Part shown: in pieces, positions 1 through 10,986 of the stretch
How positions within the stretch are numbered: position 1 is the stretch's first letter
Layout of the letters: the number at the start of each line of letters is the position of its first letter
Assembly: GCA_963555705.1 (NCBI GenBank)
Contig: OY743190.1
Span: forward strand, 34,950,929 to 35,014,928
DNA from: Ligustrum vulgare
Lineage: Eukaryota > Streptophyta > Magnoliopsida > Lamiales > Oleaceae
Length of the DNA: 64,000 bases
Direction: 5' to 3'
Program-made: the position numbers and the translations under genes
Notes under the pieces: generated by a model
The model's input: only the letters and a program-made list of their open reading frames with translations
What the model was told of the DNA's origin: nothing
Database searches by the model: none

Positions 1-189
1 TTCTACCTCTAGAAGTTGAAGGAAGTTGAATGTATGAAGAGAATTGATGTACTGCAAAAGGAAAATATAAAGGTAAGGACTCAAAAGTATAAAAATATAT
101 AAAATATCCCTAGGAGACTATTCTGTACCAAGATAATTGATTACTAACCCATAACAACTAATTGAGAAAGTAATTATTGGATGTAAGCG

Positions 190-776
190 AAAGAAAGGAA
201 AATAGGCTGAAGCCATAACTAAGCGAGTCAAAGGGGTCCTGGGTTATTAGGAGTGGCAGAGGACCTAAGTTTGTTTTGAAGAGTGACCATACCTCTATAC
301 AGGGTGGCCAACAAGAATAAACACAGGTTTAATGTCTTCCCATGAGTGAGTTCATCAGAAATGAGAAAATAGCCAATTGAAGGTTTAATGTTGGGAACAC
401 AAATGATGGATTTGCAGTCAGTAGTGGATGAAGGAAACCCACTCATAAGAGGTAGGATCACCTGCAAATTTGCTTCGAAGATCATGAAGTTGTCTATACG
501 AATTGAAGAACTGCCTATTCATTTTAGGAGGCATTTTATAACTATCATATTGGGGGAAATGGTGGCACCTATTGGAGGAAGATTAGTTATGGAACTAATG
601 CCCCTAAGATTAATTTACAAAAGGCTAATTGGAAAAAAGAAGGTATTGTAATCAGATGCCCAAAAATGTAAGGCAATGGAAAGCATATTAGGATCATAAG
701 TAGGAAAGTTCATATTAAGCACCAACATATCCAAAATTCGAACTTGGATAAAAAGTTCTTTGATAGGTTCATGACC
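190..776 (-). pseudogene. Plant mobile domain (PMD) protein fragment, decayed
   Basis: Read on the minus strand, three blocks follow the order of the plant mobile domain (MAIN/PMD family, found in host genes and in some Mutator-like and retroelements). These are ALHFWASDYNTFFFP near 632-672, SITNLPPIGAT near 580-610, and LLATLYRGMV followed by GPL-LA-LWLQPIFLSF near 190-310. Stop codons interrupt the last block (TGA and TAG inside the normally continuous GPLW..LWLQ.YFP motif) and another lies between the first two, so no intact product is possible. No start codon or flanking terminal repeats were found. The family call rests on remembered motif spacing. Whether it came from a host gene or a transposon cannot be told here. 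Confidence 0.55.
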
Positions 777-1313
777 AACAATGAGTTTATAAAAACCTTA
801 GAAACCGATATCCTATTTTGGCCATGTACGTATGTTAGAGTTAATTGGGGCTAATGGAGTGGGTCAAGAAAAGGTATGGTTTGTAGAATAGGAAATCATT
901 GAGTGACTAGTGAATGCCAAACAACTCCAGGATCGTTGAATGTAGAGCCAAGATAAAAATGGCGATTTTTAGCATCTGCTGTTAGCAGAAAACAAGGATC
1001 AACAATGGGTTTTTGATGGAAGATTTTAAGATCATCAAAGATCTATTATCTTGAGTACCCATCTTCGACAAAAGCGGTACTTGCTGGATGAAAACAAAGG
1101 AAGTGCGTAAAAGAAACATAGTGTGCATAAAAGGGGAAATCGAAAAAGAAGAAGAAAAAGAAAACCAGGAATTGAGATTTTGTACTAATGGTTGATGTGA
1201 CAAAAAATTTTAGCCTCCAAAAGAGAACGCACGTTAGAACTTAAAAACTAGAGAGGATACCAAGGGATTCGTGCTTTTGGGTTTAGATTAATCCTGCAGG
1301 CGTACGAGATAGT

Positions 1314-1410
1314 TGTACTTATATGTTACCAGCCAATCAATGATTAGATGAATCCCAGAACCGTACAAGGAATAAGTACTTGTATGTTACCAGCCTATTA
1401 GTGATTCAAT
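1314..1410. repeat. Short imperfect tandem duplication
   Basis: A block containing ATGTTACCAGCC followed by A/T-rich GATT occurs twice about 60 bp apart. The copies differ at several positions. No function is evident. The stretch from here to about 1,960 is A/T-rich DNA in which no gene was recognised. Confidence 0.5.
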
Positions 1411-1964
1411 TTAAGAAATTATAAAAGATGAACTTGTTTTGTTTGGAAAAAAAAAATTGCAATTATGAAAAAATAAAAACGATTTCTAAATATATGGGAG
1501 TGAATGTATTGGAATTCGAATCCACCTAGTGATATCTATTTCAATTCTCAATTGCGTAATTTAACTAATTCATGGATTCTAAACCATCGATATATCTAAC
1601 ATATTTAGTTTTCTTTTTCAAGACAAATCAAATCTATCATAAATATGATCTGAATCTATTCCTAATTCGAATACGAATGTTCATAATGCATTAAAGCATG
1701 CAATTATCAAAGGGATTGCACACATCATATTTTCATTCCTAACATTTAGTATTTATGTGTTTACCTTGCCGCGTTCTAAACCTAGTATGAGTTTTTCAAC
1801 ACTACGACGAGCAATTAATTATCTAATTGATGACCAAGCAATCAAATAATTCAATGAGAATACAAGATAAATCAAGAAACGCAAGAAATACTAAATTATG
1901 AATCTTGGGTTATAATAAATAAAACATAGGGTTCATCTCATCCATTGATTTCTAATTGCCTATG

Positions 1965-2101
1965 CCTCTAGCAATGCTTCGGGCGAACTGTAACTAGGGC
2001 GCCCTACTCCTACCCCCTGCTCTCACATTCGTCTCTGCTGCCTCTGCTCCAGCTTGACATATTACCTATGCAATCACGATTGATGAATCGTGATAAGCCA
2101 T
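1965..2101. other. Left part of nuclear mitochondrial DNA insert (NUMT)
   Basis: Base composition changes abruptly from A/T-rich to balanced, with blocks such as CTTCGGGCGAACTG that resemble plant mitochondrial intergenic DNA. The last five bases (GCCAT, 2097-2101) are the target duplication of the adjoining LTR retrotransposon and recur at 10444-10448, where clearly mitochondrial sequence resumes. The left edge of the insert is uncertain by about 50 bp. Confidence 0.45.
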
Positions 2102-2622
2102 TGTGACGACCCGAATTCTCGACCATTCGAGTGCCACTAAAAGTGACTCATATCATATTATCGAGACTTAAATAGTAATGTAAAATTATTCAAAAGAATA
2201 ATTAGAATCCCATAATTTTATTTGTGAATAAAAATAGAACATAATTTTCTTACATAAAGTTCAACATAATTATTTCATCAATCTTAACCACTTTTGCCAC
2301 TTCCATATTGACCGCCTCGAACCTTCAATTATCTGAAAATGGTAAATATCGTGAAGTGAGATTTATAAAATCCCAGTAAGTATACCAAGCATAAATTTTC
2401 TTTTGAAAGCATATGGATCATTTTCATCATAACATAGGATAGGATCGAAATACTCATAAACATAGGGAGACACAAGAATTTTACCGAACTTAAATGGCAA
2501 GAATTCTTATGTGTAGCGCTACTAAACTCCGATCCCCTTAGCATAATCATAAACATATCATATGGAACCCATAACAATCTTGTGAGATTGATTTCATAGC
2601 AATGATCCAAACATTTTCATAA

Positions 2623-3283
2623 AAACATAAGATATACTTACTTGTCATAAAAACATACTTACTTTTCATAAAAACATAAGGTATACTTACTTGTCATAAA
2701 AACATACTTACTTTTCATAAAAACATAAGGTGTATTTACCTTTCATAAAAACATACTTACTTTTCATAAAAACATAAGATATACTTACTTGTCATAAAAA
2801 CATACTTACTTTTCATAAAAACATAAGGTGTATTTACCTTTCATAAAAACATACTTACTTTTCATAAAAACATAAGATATACTTACTTGTCATAAAAACA
2901 TACTTACTTTTCATAAAAACATAAGGTGTATTTACCTTTCATAAAAACATACTTACTTTTCATAAAAACATAAGATATACTTACTTGTCATAAAAACATA
3001 CTTACTTTTCATAAAAACATAAGGTGTATTTACCTTTCATAAAAACATACTTACTTTTCATAAAAACATAAGATATACTTACTTGTCATAAAAACATACT
3101 TACTTTTCATAAAAACATAAGGTGTATTTACCTTTCATAAAAACATACTTACTTTTCATAAAAACATAAGATATACTTACTTGTCATAAAAACATACTTA
3201 CTTTTCATAAAAACATAAGGTGTATTTACCTTTCATAAAAACATATTTACTTTTCATAAAAACATAAGATATACTTACCTTTT
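2623..3283. repeat. 98-bp tandem array inside left LTR
   Basis: GATATACTTACTTG recurs at exact 98-bp spacing (2778, 2876, 2974, 3072, 3170, 3268). Each 98-bp unit is built of three diverged units of about 33 bp around CATAAAAACATA. The same array, with the same copy number by eye, is in the right LTR at about 8455-9115. Confidence 0.93.
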
Positions 3284-3506
3284 AAAAGATTAAAATGAAG
3301 TGTAGTAGTAAATGGACCAAAACTTTCTTGACCACCTTGAATTTCTCTTACTTGTGGATTTTGTCAAGAGATTGGAAATAAGTGTATATGTGTAGAGTTG
3401 TGTGTAAAAGAGATGGGTTTAAATAGATGTATAAAGTTGGCATATTGTAAACATAATCATTCAATTCTATTAATTTTAACACATCCTTTTCTTAAAGTAA
3501 AGCACC

Positions 3507-3958
3507 ATTCATATACTTTTCCATATTTATACAAATATTATGCTCTTCATGATTACATATAATGGAGTCTTATCAACCATTCATATACTTTTCCATATTT
3601 ATACAAATATTATGCTCTTCATGATTACATATAATGGAGTCTTATCAACCATTCATATATTTTTCCATATTTATACAAATATTATGCTCTTCATGATTAC
3701 ATATAATGGAATCTTATCAACCATTCATATACTTTTCCATATTTATACAAATATTATGCTCTTCATGATTACATATAATGGAGTCTATAATTCATTCATA
3801 TACTTTTCCATATTTATACAAATATTATGCTCTTCATGATTACATATAATGGAGTATATAATTCATTCATATACTTTTCCATATTTATACAAATATTATG
3901 CTCTTCATGATTACATATAATGGAGTATATAATTCATTCATATACTTTTCCATATTTA
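3507..3958. repeat. 71/72-bp tandem array inside left LTR
   Basis: ATTATGCTCTTCATGATTAC recurs every 72 bp and then every 71 bp (about 3537, 3609, 3681, 3753, 3824, 3895). The first units stay in one reading frame because 72 is a multiple of three, which creates a false repetitive protein. The array is repeated in the right LTR at about 9339-9790. Confidence 0.93.
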
Positions 3959-4289
3959 TTAAATTAAGATTCTCATAATTATTATATATAATGGAACCTC
4001 TCATGCTTGCATATATTTTCTTAATTTCAATAATAAAAATAATTTTTGTATAAATAAATATTGGGATAACATTGAATTAAGTACTTGGACTTAATATACT
4101 TTAAATCAAGAGAATGGAGATATTTTTAGAAATTCGGAATTTAATTTAAAATCGAACGATCTCGATTATTTCTTGACTTGGCTATACGAATACGTCGTGG
4201 CGTTAACTTAATAAAAATGGGTGAAATAGTAGCGACACGATTTTCTATTAAAATAATTATTAATCGCGTAAAAATTCTTGGTCGCTACA

Positions 4290-4306
4290 AACTTACCCCC
4301 TTAAAA
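4290..4306 (-). other. Polypurine tract of the LTR retrotransposon
   Basis: On the minus strand the sequence just inside the left LTR reads TTTTAAGGGGGTAAGTT, a purine-rich plus-strand primer site directly next to the LTR's TGTAGCG start. This fixes the element's direction as minus. Confidence 0.8.
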
Positions 4307-5299
4307 TAATTTCGTCCTCGAAATTAAACTTACTTGATCTTATGATTTCTGAACACTTAATCAGAATCTCTTCTTCTTCTTCTTATGTAGCATCATCGCT
4401 ACCATATTTAACCCAACCATATTTAACCCACTGGACTTTGACTAAATGCATCAATTTGTTTTCTTAAGACATGAACTTTTCTATCAATAATAGACATATG
4501 TCTACTCATAAATTCTTCTGACTCAAAATGAAAATTCCCAATCGTATGTGATATTTCATCATATCTTGTAGTACTCATGTAACCTGTCACTTATCATCGT
4601 ATCATGTAACCTCAAATATTCGTATTAATATCTCTAAAATTTCAATAAATCTTTACTAACATATCATACCATAATAATTTATCATTTCTTCTTATCACCA
4701 AATATCCCAAAATAATTAAAACGATTACCTGAATATTTTCTATGTAATATACCCAAACATGTTATTCACATATCAACATAATCATCAGTTTATCTTTCCA
4801 ATATTTGTAACCCAAAATTTCTGCAAAATTCAATAAACAAATATCTCCCAAATAATTAAAATTCTTAACTCAAATATCATAACATTTCCCGTAAGGTATT
4901 CCTTTCACTTGCACAAACTTATTAATCCTGATTCAATACAGTCCTTATTTCACTTTCACGTATCCCCGTATTATTTCTATACCTTGATTATTATATCAAA
5001 ATATCAGTACCCAAAAATCCAAGAAAATATTCCATATCTCAAATCCCGTCATCATCAAATCTTCCTTTTATCAAGAAAGTAAACGGCGCATAAACCCTTG
5101 TTCCCTCTTTTCCATTATTCTATTCCGCGCTTTCTTGCTGGAATCAATATCACGCGGATTCCCTCCGATCCTTAATGCTTTTAAATAGTTCATGCTGGGA
5201 AGAGGTTAGATCCATCAAAAACATGGATATCATTCTTACAAACATTCGCAAGTATTATTCCAGTCTTCCAATGAATGATCTGAGGAAAATTTATCGAAT

Positions 5300-5665
5300 A
5301 AGACTCGAAAGATTGAGGTTGCTGATGGCTTTATAGCCCTTCCCGGAGGTTTTGGTACCTTAGAAGAAATCTTTAACATTACCTCGTGGGCTCAACTAGG
5401 TCTCCATACTAAGCCTATTGGGCTTCTGAATGTTAACAATTTCTTTGATGGTTTGTTAACCTTTCTTGATTATGCTGTGGAACAGGGATTCATCTCTCCA
5501 TTTTCCAGAAGGCTCCTTATTTCTGCTCCTACTATTGATGAACTACTGGATAAGCTGCAGTCATATATCTCAATACAAGATCCAGCAGGGGTTAAGATAG
5601 ATTGGTCGCAAGGAAGGGGAATCAAGCGAAAATGGAGTCCGGTTAATGTAAACTTAACTTTATGA
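5300..5665 (+). pseudogene. LOG-like cytokinin phosphoribohydrolase, captured C-terminal half
   Basis: An open frame encodes the C-terminal half of a LONELY GUY-type cytokinin riboside 5'-monophosphate phosphoribohydrolase, the cytosolic enzyme releasing active cytokinin bases from nucleotides. Visible are ADGFIALPGGFGTLEEIF (the family PGGxGTxxE nucleotide-binding and catalytic motif), WAQLGLHTKPIGLLNV and FLDYAVEQGFISP. A basic IDWSQGRGIKRK tail and a natural stop at 5663-5665 also match LOG-like proteins. The N-terminal half (about 100 residues) is missing and upstream sequence is scrambled. It lies between retrotransposon LTRs, antisense to the element, so it is best read as a captured host-gene fragment. 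An alternative is a decayed native gene into which LTRs happened to insert, but the matching LTRs and target duplication argue against that. Confidence 0.85.
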
Positions 5666-5689
5666 ATCTTAGAATAGGTGGGGGTAGAG

Positions 5690-5880
5690 TACGGAGTATT
5701 CTTACTCTCGAGACACCCCTCTAATTTCCTAGGATTTCCTTAATGTTTAAATCTTGTGTGTACCTCAAAGGTTCCAGGTGGTAGATTACGGAGTATTCTT
5801 ACTCTCGAAACACACCTCTTTGAAGGTTTCTTTATTTCCTCAAAAGGTCAGAGGTGGTAGGATACGGCTACTCCGGAAAC
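5690..5880. repeat. Three diverged repeats in the retrotransposon interior
   Basis: A block of the form GGTAGATTACGGAGTATTCT, then CTCGAAACAC and CCTCT, recurs three times at roughly 70-90-bp spacing just downstream of the captured LOG-like fragment. The remaining interior (5,900-6,800 and 7,030-7,900) is A/T-rich and without recognisable coding sequence. Confidence 0.6.
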
Positions 5881-6839
5881 ACATCTCTCAATTTGAGGAA
5901 TTTCCCATGTTGCTTTCTTTTGATTTTGCGTGTTTCATGTATTTCTTTCCAATGTGACTCTTGTGTGTTCTCCTTACGAGAAAATAATAAATATCTCTGT
6001 TATCATCTACTAAATCTCGTTTGTGATGTAAATGAATTTGCATGTCTAACCTCAATTCTCTTAGTGATTGCATACCATACTATGCTCTTAATTCCAAACG
6101 ATAAAATTCTAAGCAGAGTTTCCTTTGAAATTTGGACTTATTCAAACCGTAAGCATACTTCATAACTCACAATAATAAATAATTCCACATTTGATCACAA
6201 CGATCTAAAAATATTTAAAACGATTCCAACACTTCAATATCATCAAAAAAATATCCCATAATTCAATTCATAATTCCTCAACATAACAATTTCAAATCAT
6301 ATTTTTCAATATCACAATATCACTTCCTTCCATACCTTAATTGGCTCAAAAGATTACTCATACTTATATTTATAAGTCATAAATCATATTCCCAAAATTT
6401 AATCACAAGGCCAAAGTTCATAATAAATTTCTCTTCAATATAGAAGCATAATTCACTTACTCAACATAATATCCATTACTTAATTCCCAATAACCAAATC
6501 TTTAAATCTCTAACTTCATAATGCTTCTCATAAAATTCTCATTAAAACCACTTATAATCTTAACATCTCATAAAACTTCATAAAATTGGCTCGCTATTTC
6601 TCATTAAATCTAAATGATAGATAATCTGAACATATTTCTAATCATTTCTGTTGACTTCTCATACTTAGTGTCATGTCTAAAATCAATTATGCAAAGTCCA
6701 TTTAAGGTTCATCATTTCTAAACTCAAGGACAACAATTATTTTGAAAATCATTCTTAAGTCATATTATTCCCATTATGCTCAACACCCGTTCTCTTTCTT
6801 TCTTTTCTTTCTGAATTATTTTTTTTTTTTTTTTTTTTT

Positions 6840-7030
6840 CAGAATTGAAACTTGAAGAGTGGTACCAATAATCATCCACAGTTTTTCCTTGCTTTTAAGC
6901 AAAGGTAGTGATAAAGGGATAAATTATTGAACCGAAAATTGAAACTTGAAGAGGAAGTACTAATAACCATCCACAGTTTTTCCCTTGTTTTTACACAAAG
7001 GTAGTGATAAAGGGATAAATTATTGTACGA
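6840..7030. repeat. 95-bp tandem duplication in the retrotransposon interior
   Basis: Two adjacent copies share ATTGAAACTTGAAGAG, ATCCACAGTTTTTCC and GTAGTGATAAAGGGATAAAT. The second copy starts near 6936. A 23-base T run precedes the first. Confidence 0.8.
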
Positions 7031-7913
7031 ATTCATTATCAATTTTGTTTGTTTAATATATTATTCCATATATTTTGGGCAAAAGTTACAACCCAACTTA
7101 ATTTCTAATTGAGTCAATCTTACTAAGCTTAATATGCACCAAAATTCATATAAATATCCTCTCTGTCTCATGATTCTACATTGAAAAGAATAAAAAAATT
7201 GAGTCTTCTATCAATTTATATCATACTTGACATGTATATTATGTGTAACACATAAAGATTCATAACATATGAAGATTTCATACTTAACATGTCTTAATAA
7301 AATCGTAAATGACGTGCAAAGCATATAACATACCTGGTTCGAGGAGTCAATACGTGGAGAGTGACATAGTAGAGTGATGAGTTAAAATATTTCATATAAT
7401 CTTATTTTCCTTTAATCAACAATAATTTAATGTGGTTGTATCCAAATCAACATTTTATTGAATCATAATTCCTAATTAATCACAGTCTTCAAAACAAATC
7501 CAATATCGATATAGTAATTATCTCCCCATCAATAATTAATAACTTAACCCAAATAAAATTTATCGTCAAATCTTATTTTTCCTTTAGTCCCCGAACTTCT
7601 AGAAATTTATCAAAGACATCAATATAAACATCATATCACTAACTAATTATATTCCATAAAATTTTCAGGACATTACAAACTCCCTTGCTCAAAATGAATT
7701 TTGTCCTTGAAATTCGCACATTAAATTTCATCATGCTTTTCAAAATCATAACCATACTTGACATGTGAAAATTCAACTTTTTTTTTTTATAATGAATAGT
7801 GATTTCGTTCACTGTTCATCATGAATAGCACGTCGTTTTACTATTCACGTGAATAGTGATTTTTTTTTTTTAAAGAAATAAAATTTCAAAAATCTACAGA
7901 ATCGTTTTTAAAA

Positions 7914-7931
7914 CTCTTTGCTCTGATACCA
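7914..7931 (-). other. Primer-binding site (initiator Met-tRNA)
   Basis: On the minus strand TGGTATCAGAGCAAAGAG begins two bases inside the right LTR. It complements the 3' end of plant initiator Met-tRNA, the usual reverse-transcription primer. Confidence 0.85.
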
Positions 7932-7933
7932 AC

Positions 7934-10443
7934 TGTGACGACCCGAATTCTCGACCATTCGAGTGCCACTAAAAGTGACTCATATCATATTATCGAGACT
8001 TAAATAGTAATGTAAAATTATTCAAAAGAATAATTAGAATCCCATAATTTTATTTGTGAATAAAAATAGAACATAATTTTCTTACATAAAGTTCAACATA
8101 ATTATTTCATCAATCTTAACCACTTTTGCCACTTCCATATTGACCGCCTCGAACCTTCAATTATCTGAAAATGGTAAATATCGTGAAGTGAGATTTATAA
8201 AATCCCAGTAAGTATACCAAGCATAAATTTTCTTTTGAAAGCATATGGATCATTTTCATCATAACATAGGATAGGATCGAAATACTCATAAACATAGGGA
8301 GACACAAGAATTTTACCGAACTTAAATGGCAAGAATTCTTATGTGTAGCGCTACTAAACTCCGATCCCCTTAGCATAATCATAAACATATCATATGGAAC
8401 CCATAACAATCTTGTGAGATTGATTTCATAGCAATGATCCAAACATTTTCATAAAAACATAAGATATACTTACTTGTCATAAAAACATACTTACTTTTCA
8501 TAAAAACATAAGGTATACTTACTTGTCATAAAAACATACTTACTTTTCATAAAAACATAAGGTGTATTTACCTTTCATAAAAACATACTTACTTTTCATA
8601 AAAACATAAGATATACTTACTTGTCATAAAAACATACTTACTTTTCATAAAAACATAAGGTGTATTTACCTTTCATAAAAACATACTTACTTTTCATAAA
8701 AACATAAGATATACTTACTTGTCATAAAAACATACTTACTTTTCATAAAAACATAAGGTGTATTTACCTTTCATAAAAACATACTTACTTTTCATAAAAA
8801 CATAAGATATACTTACTTGTCATAAAAACATACTTACTTTTCATAAAAACATAAGGTGTATTTACCTTTCATAAAAACATACTTACTTTTCATAAAAACA
8901 TAAGATATACTTACTTGTCATAAAAACATACTTACTTTTCATAAAAACATAAGGTGTATTTACCTTTCATAAAAACATACTTACTTTTCATAAAAACATA
9001 AGATATACTTACTTGTCATAAAAACATACTTACTTTTCATAAAAACATAAGGTGTATTTACCTTTCATAAAAACATATTTACTTTTCATAAAAACATAAG
9101 ATATACTTACCTTTTAAAAGATTAAAATGAAGTGTAGTAGTAAATGGACCAAAACTTTCTTGACCACCTTGAATTTCTCTTACTTGTGGATTTTGTCAAG
9201 AGATTGGAAATAAGTGTATATGTGTAGAGTTGTGTGTAAAAGAGATGGGTTTAAATAGATGTATAAAGTTGGCATATTGTAAACATAATCATTCAATTCT
9301 ATTAATTTTAACACATCCTTTTCTTAAAGTAAAGCACCATTCATATACTTTTCCATATTTATACAAATATTATGCTCTTCATGATTACATATAATGGAGT
9401 CTTATCAACCATTCATATACTTTTCCATATTTATACAAATATTATGCTCTTCATGATTACATATAATGGAGTCTTATCAACCATTCATATATTTTTCCAT
9501 ATTTATACAAATATTATGCTCTTCATGATTACATATAATGGAATCTTATCAACCATTCATATACTTTTCCATATTTATACAAATATTATGCTCTTCATGA
9601 TTACATATAATGGAGTCTATAATTCATTCATATACTTTTCCATATTTATACAAATATTATGCTCTTCATGATTACATATAATGGAGTATATAATTCATTC
9701 ATATACTTTTCCATATTTATACAAATATTATGCTCTTCATGATTACATATAATGGAGTATATAATTCATTCATATACTTTTCCATATTTATTAAATTAAG
9801 ATTCTCATAATTATTATATATAATGGAACCTCTCATGCTTGCATATATTTTCTTAATTTCAATAATAAAAATAATTTTTGTATAAATAAATATTGGGATA
9901 ACATTGAATTAAGTACTTGGACTTAATATACTTTAAATCAAGAGAATGGAGATATTTTTAGAAATTCGGAATTTAATTTAAAATCGAACGATCTCGATTA
10001 TTTCTTGACTTGGCTATACGAATACGTCGTGGCGTTAACTTAATAAAAATGGGTGAAATAGTAGCGACACGATTTTCTATTAAAATAATTATTAATCGCG
10101 TAAAAATTCTTGGTCGCTACAAATTCTCATAATTATTATATATAATGGAACCTCTCATGCTTGCATATATTTTCTTAATTTCAATAATAAAAATAAATTT
10201 TGTATAAATAAATATTGGGATAACATTGAATTAAGTACTTGGACTTAATATACTTTAAATCAAGAGAATGGAGATATTTTTAGAAATTCGGAATTTAATT
10301 TAAAATCGAACGATCTCGATTATTTCTTGACTTGGCTATACGAATACGTCGTGGCGTTAACTTAATAAAAATGGGTGAAATAGTAGCGACACGATTTTCT
10401 ATTAAAATAATTATTAATCGCGTAAAAATTCTTGGTCGCTACA
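7934..10443 (-). repeat. Right LTR (5' LTR of the element) with terminal duplication
   Basis: Bases 7934-10121 match the left LTR at an offset of 5832 bp. The LTR then continues with a second copy of its last 321 bp (9801-10121 repeated at 10123-10443, one extra A at 10122), followed at once by the target duplication GCCAT. The true right end of the element is therefore 10443. One mismatch between the two 321-bp copies was seen (near 10196). Confidence 0.9.
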
Positions 10444-10837
10444 GCCATTGACTCCCTTGCCATTGGATTCCTGCCTCAAGACTCTGCCACTGGGACTCGG
10501 TTGGAAGAGCCCTTCCAACAATTTCCATACGAGGTTTGATGGAATTAAAAATTCTTACATTATATACTATGATTTTGGATAGCACAGAATCAAATAGGGA
10601 GAGAGTCACTTTTCTTAATAATGCCCAAAAGCCATATATCCCTTCGGACTTGGGCATGAGCACAGGATCTCAGAGTCTTGGAATGACTTAAAGGCAAGAT
10701 GTGGGGTCCATTCTAGTAGGGATCTCTATTCCACCTCTATTTTATTTATCCTAAGTGTACTGCTTAGCAAAGAAAATGGTAGGTCATAGACTGAAGCAGA
10801 CAGACTCTCCTGCATCGAGATCACTCTCAGATTAGAT

Positions 10838-10906
10838 ACACGGAAAAGAAGACCTTCGAGAACAAATATTGGACCAGGAAGAAAAAGACGAAAAAGTGAT
10901 GTCTAA
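10838..10906 (+). pseudogene. rps19: Mitochondrial rps19, C-terminal fragment (NUMT)
   Basis: The frame reads TRKRRPSRTNIGPGRKRRKS and ends at TAA 10904-10906, matching the basic C-terminus of plant mitochondrial ribosomal protein S19. The upstream sequence does not continue as rps19, so only the last 20 or so codons are present. It sits just before rps3, the usual mitochondrial order. It has no expected nuclear function. Confidence 0.75.
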
Positions 10907-10912
10907 GCGCAT

Positions 10913-10986
10913 ATGGCACTAAAAGGAAATCCGATTTCGGTAAGACTTCATTTGAATCGTAGTTCAGATTCAAGTTGGTTCAGTAA
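10913..10986 (+). pseudogene. rps3: Mitochondrial rps3 exon 1 (NUMT)
   Basis: The first 74 bases of plant mitochondrial rps3 are recognisable ([20 protein letters not shown] and on to SWFS). The known exon is 74 nt, followed by a group II intron that here begins near 10987. Differences from the usual protein (Leu for Arg at position 3, His for Asp at 13) fit a nuclear copy that is no longer constrained. Exon 2, which encodes most of the protein, was not found in the window. Confidence 0.8.

Larger units (their letters stand above)
2102..4289 (-). repeat. Left LTR (3' LTR of the minus-strand element)
   Basis: This 2188-bp LTR starts TGTGACGACC and ends GGTCGCTACA on the plus strand, giving TG...CA ends. 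The first-copy part of the right LTR (7934-10121) is also 2188 bp. It contains two internal tandem arrays listed separately. Open frames of 93 and 99 codons in it are by-products of those arrays or of A/T richness. Confidence 0.92.
2102..10443 (-). mobile_element. LTR retrotransposon without gag-pol (LARD-like), minus strand
   Basis: The two LTRs (2102-4289 and 7934-10443) bound a 3.6-kb interior and are flanked by 5-bp target duplications GCCAT (2097-2101 and 10444-10448). Orientation is minus. A primer-binding site for initiator Met-tRNA (TGGTATCAGAGC on the minus strand, 7914-7931) adjoins the right LTR, and a polypurine tract (AAGGGGGTAAG on the minus strand) adjoins the left one. The minus-strand LTR begins TGTAGCGACC and ends GGGTCGTCACA, and the CGAGGACGAAATT motif before the polypurine tract resembles the end of Ty3/gypsy chromovirus polyproteins. 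No gag, protease, reverse transcriptase or integrase was found, so it must have been mobilised in trans. The LTRs look almost identical by eye, suggesting a recent insertion. Confidence 0.9.

Noticed and set aside
388..651. 87-codon plus-strand frame near the left edge
   Set aside because: It is the opposite strand of the PMD-like pseudogene blocks, which match a family far better on the minus strand.
2329..2610. 93-codon minus-strand frame (also at 8161-8442)
   Set aside because: It lies inside the LTR beside the 98-bp array and is present identically in both LTRs. No protein family is recognised, and LTRs of this type do not encode proteins.
2623..3283. Regular repeats that might suggest a CRISPR array
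   Set aside because: Units are contiguous 98-bp tandem repeats without unique spacers, in a plant LTR.
3540..3839. 99-codon open frame of repeated 24-residue units (also at 9372-9671)
   Set aside because: It is created by the 72-bp tandem array in the LTR, where the unit length is a multiple of three. There is no family resemblance and it lies in both LTRs.
10838..10986. Functional nuclear rps19/rps3 transfer
   Set aside because: Only the end of rps19 and the first exon of rps3 exist, with no transit peptide and non-coding mitochondrial sequence around them. It is a NUMT, not a functional gene transfer.
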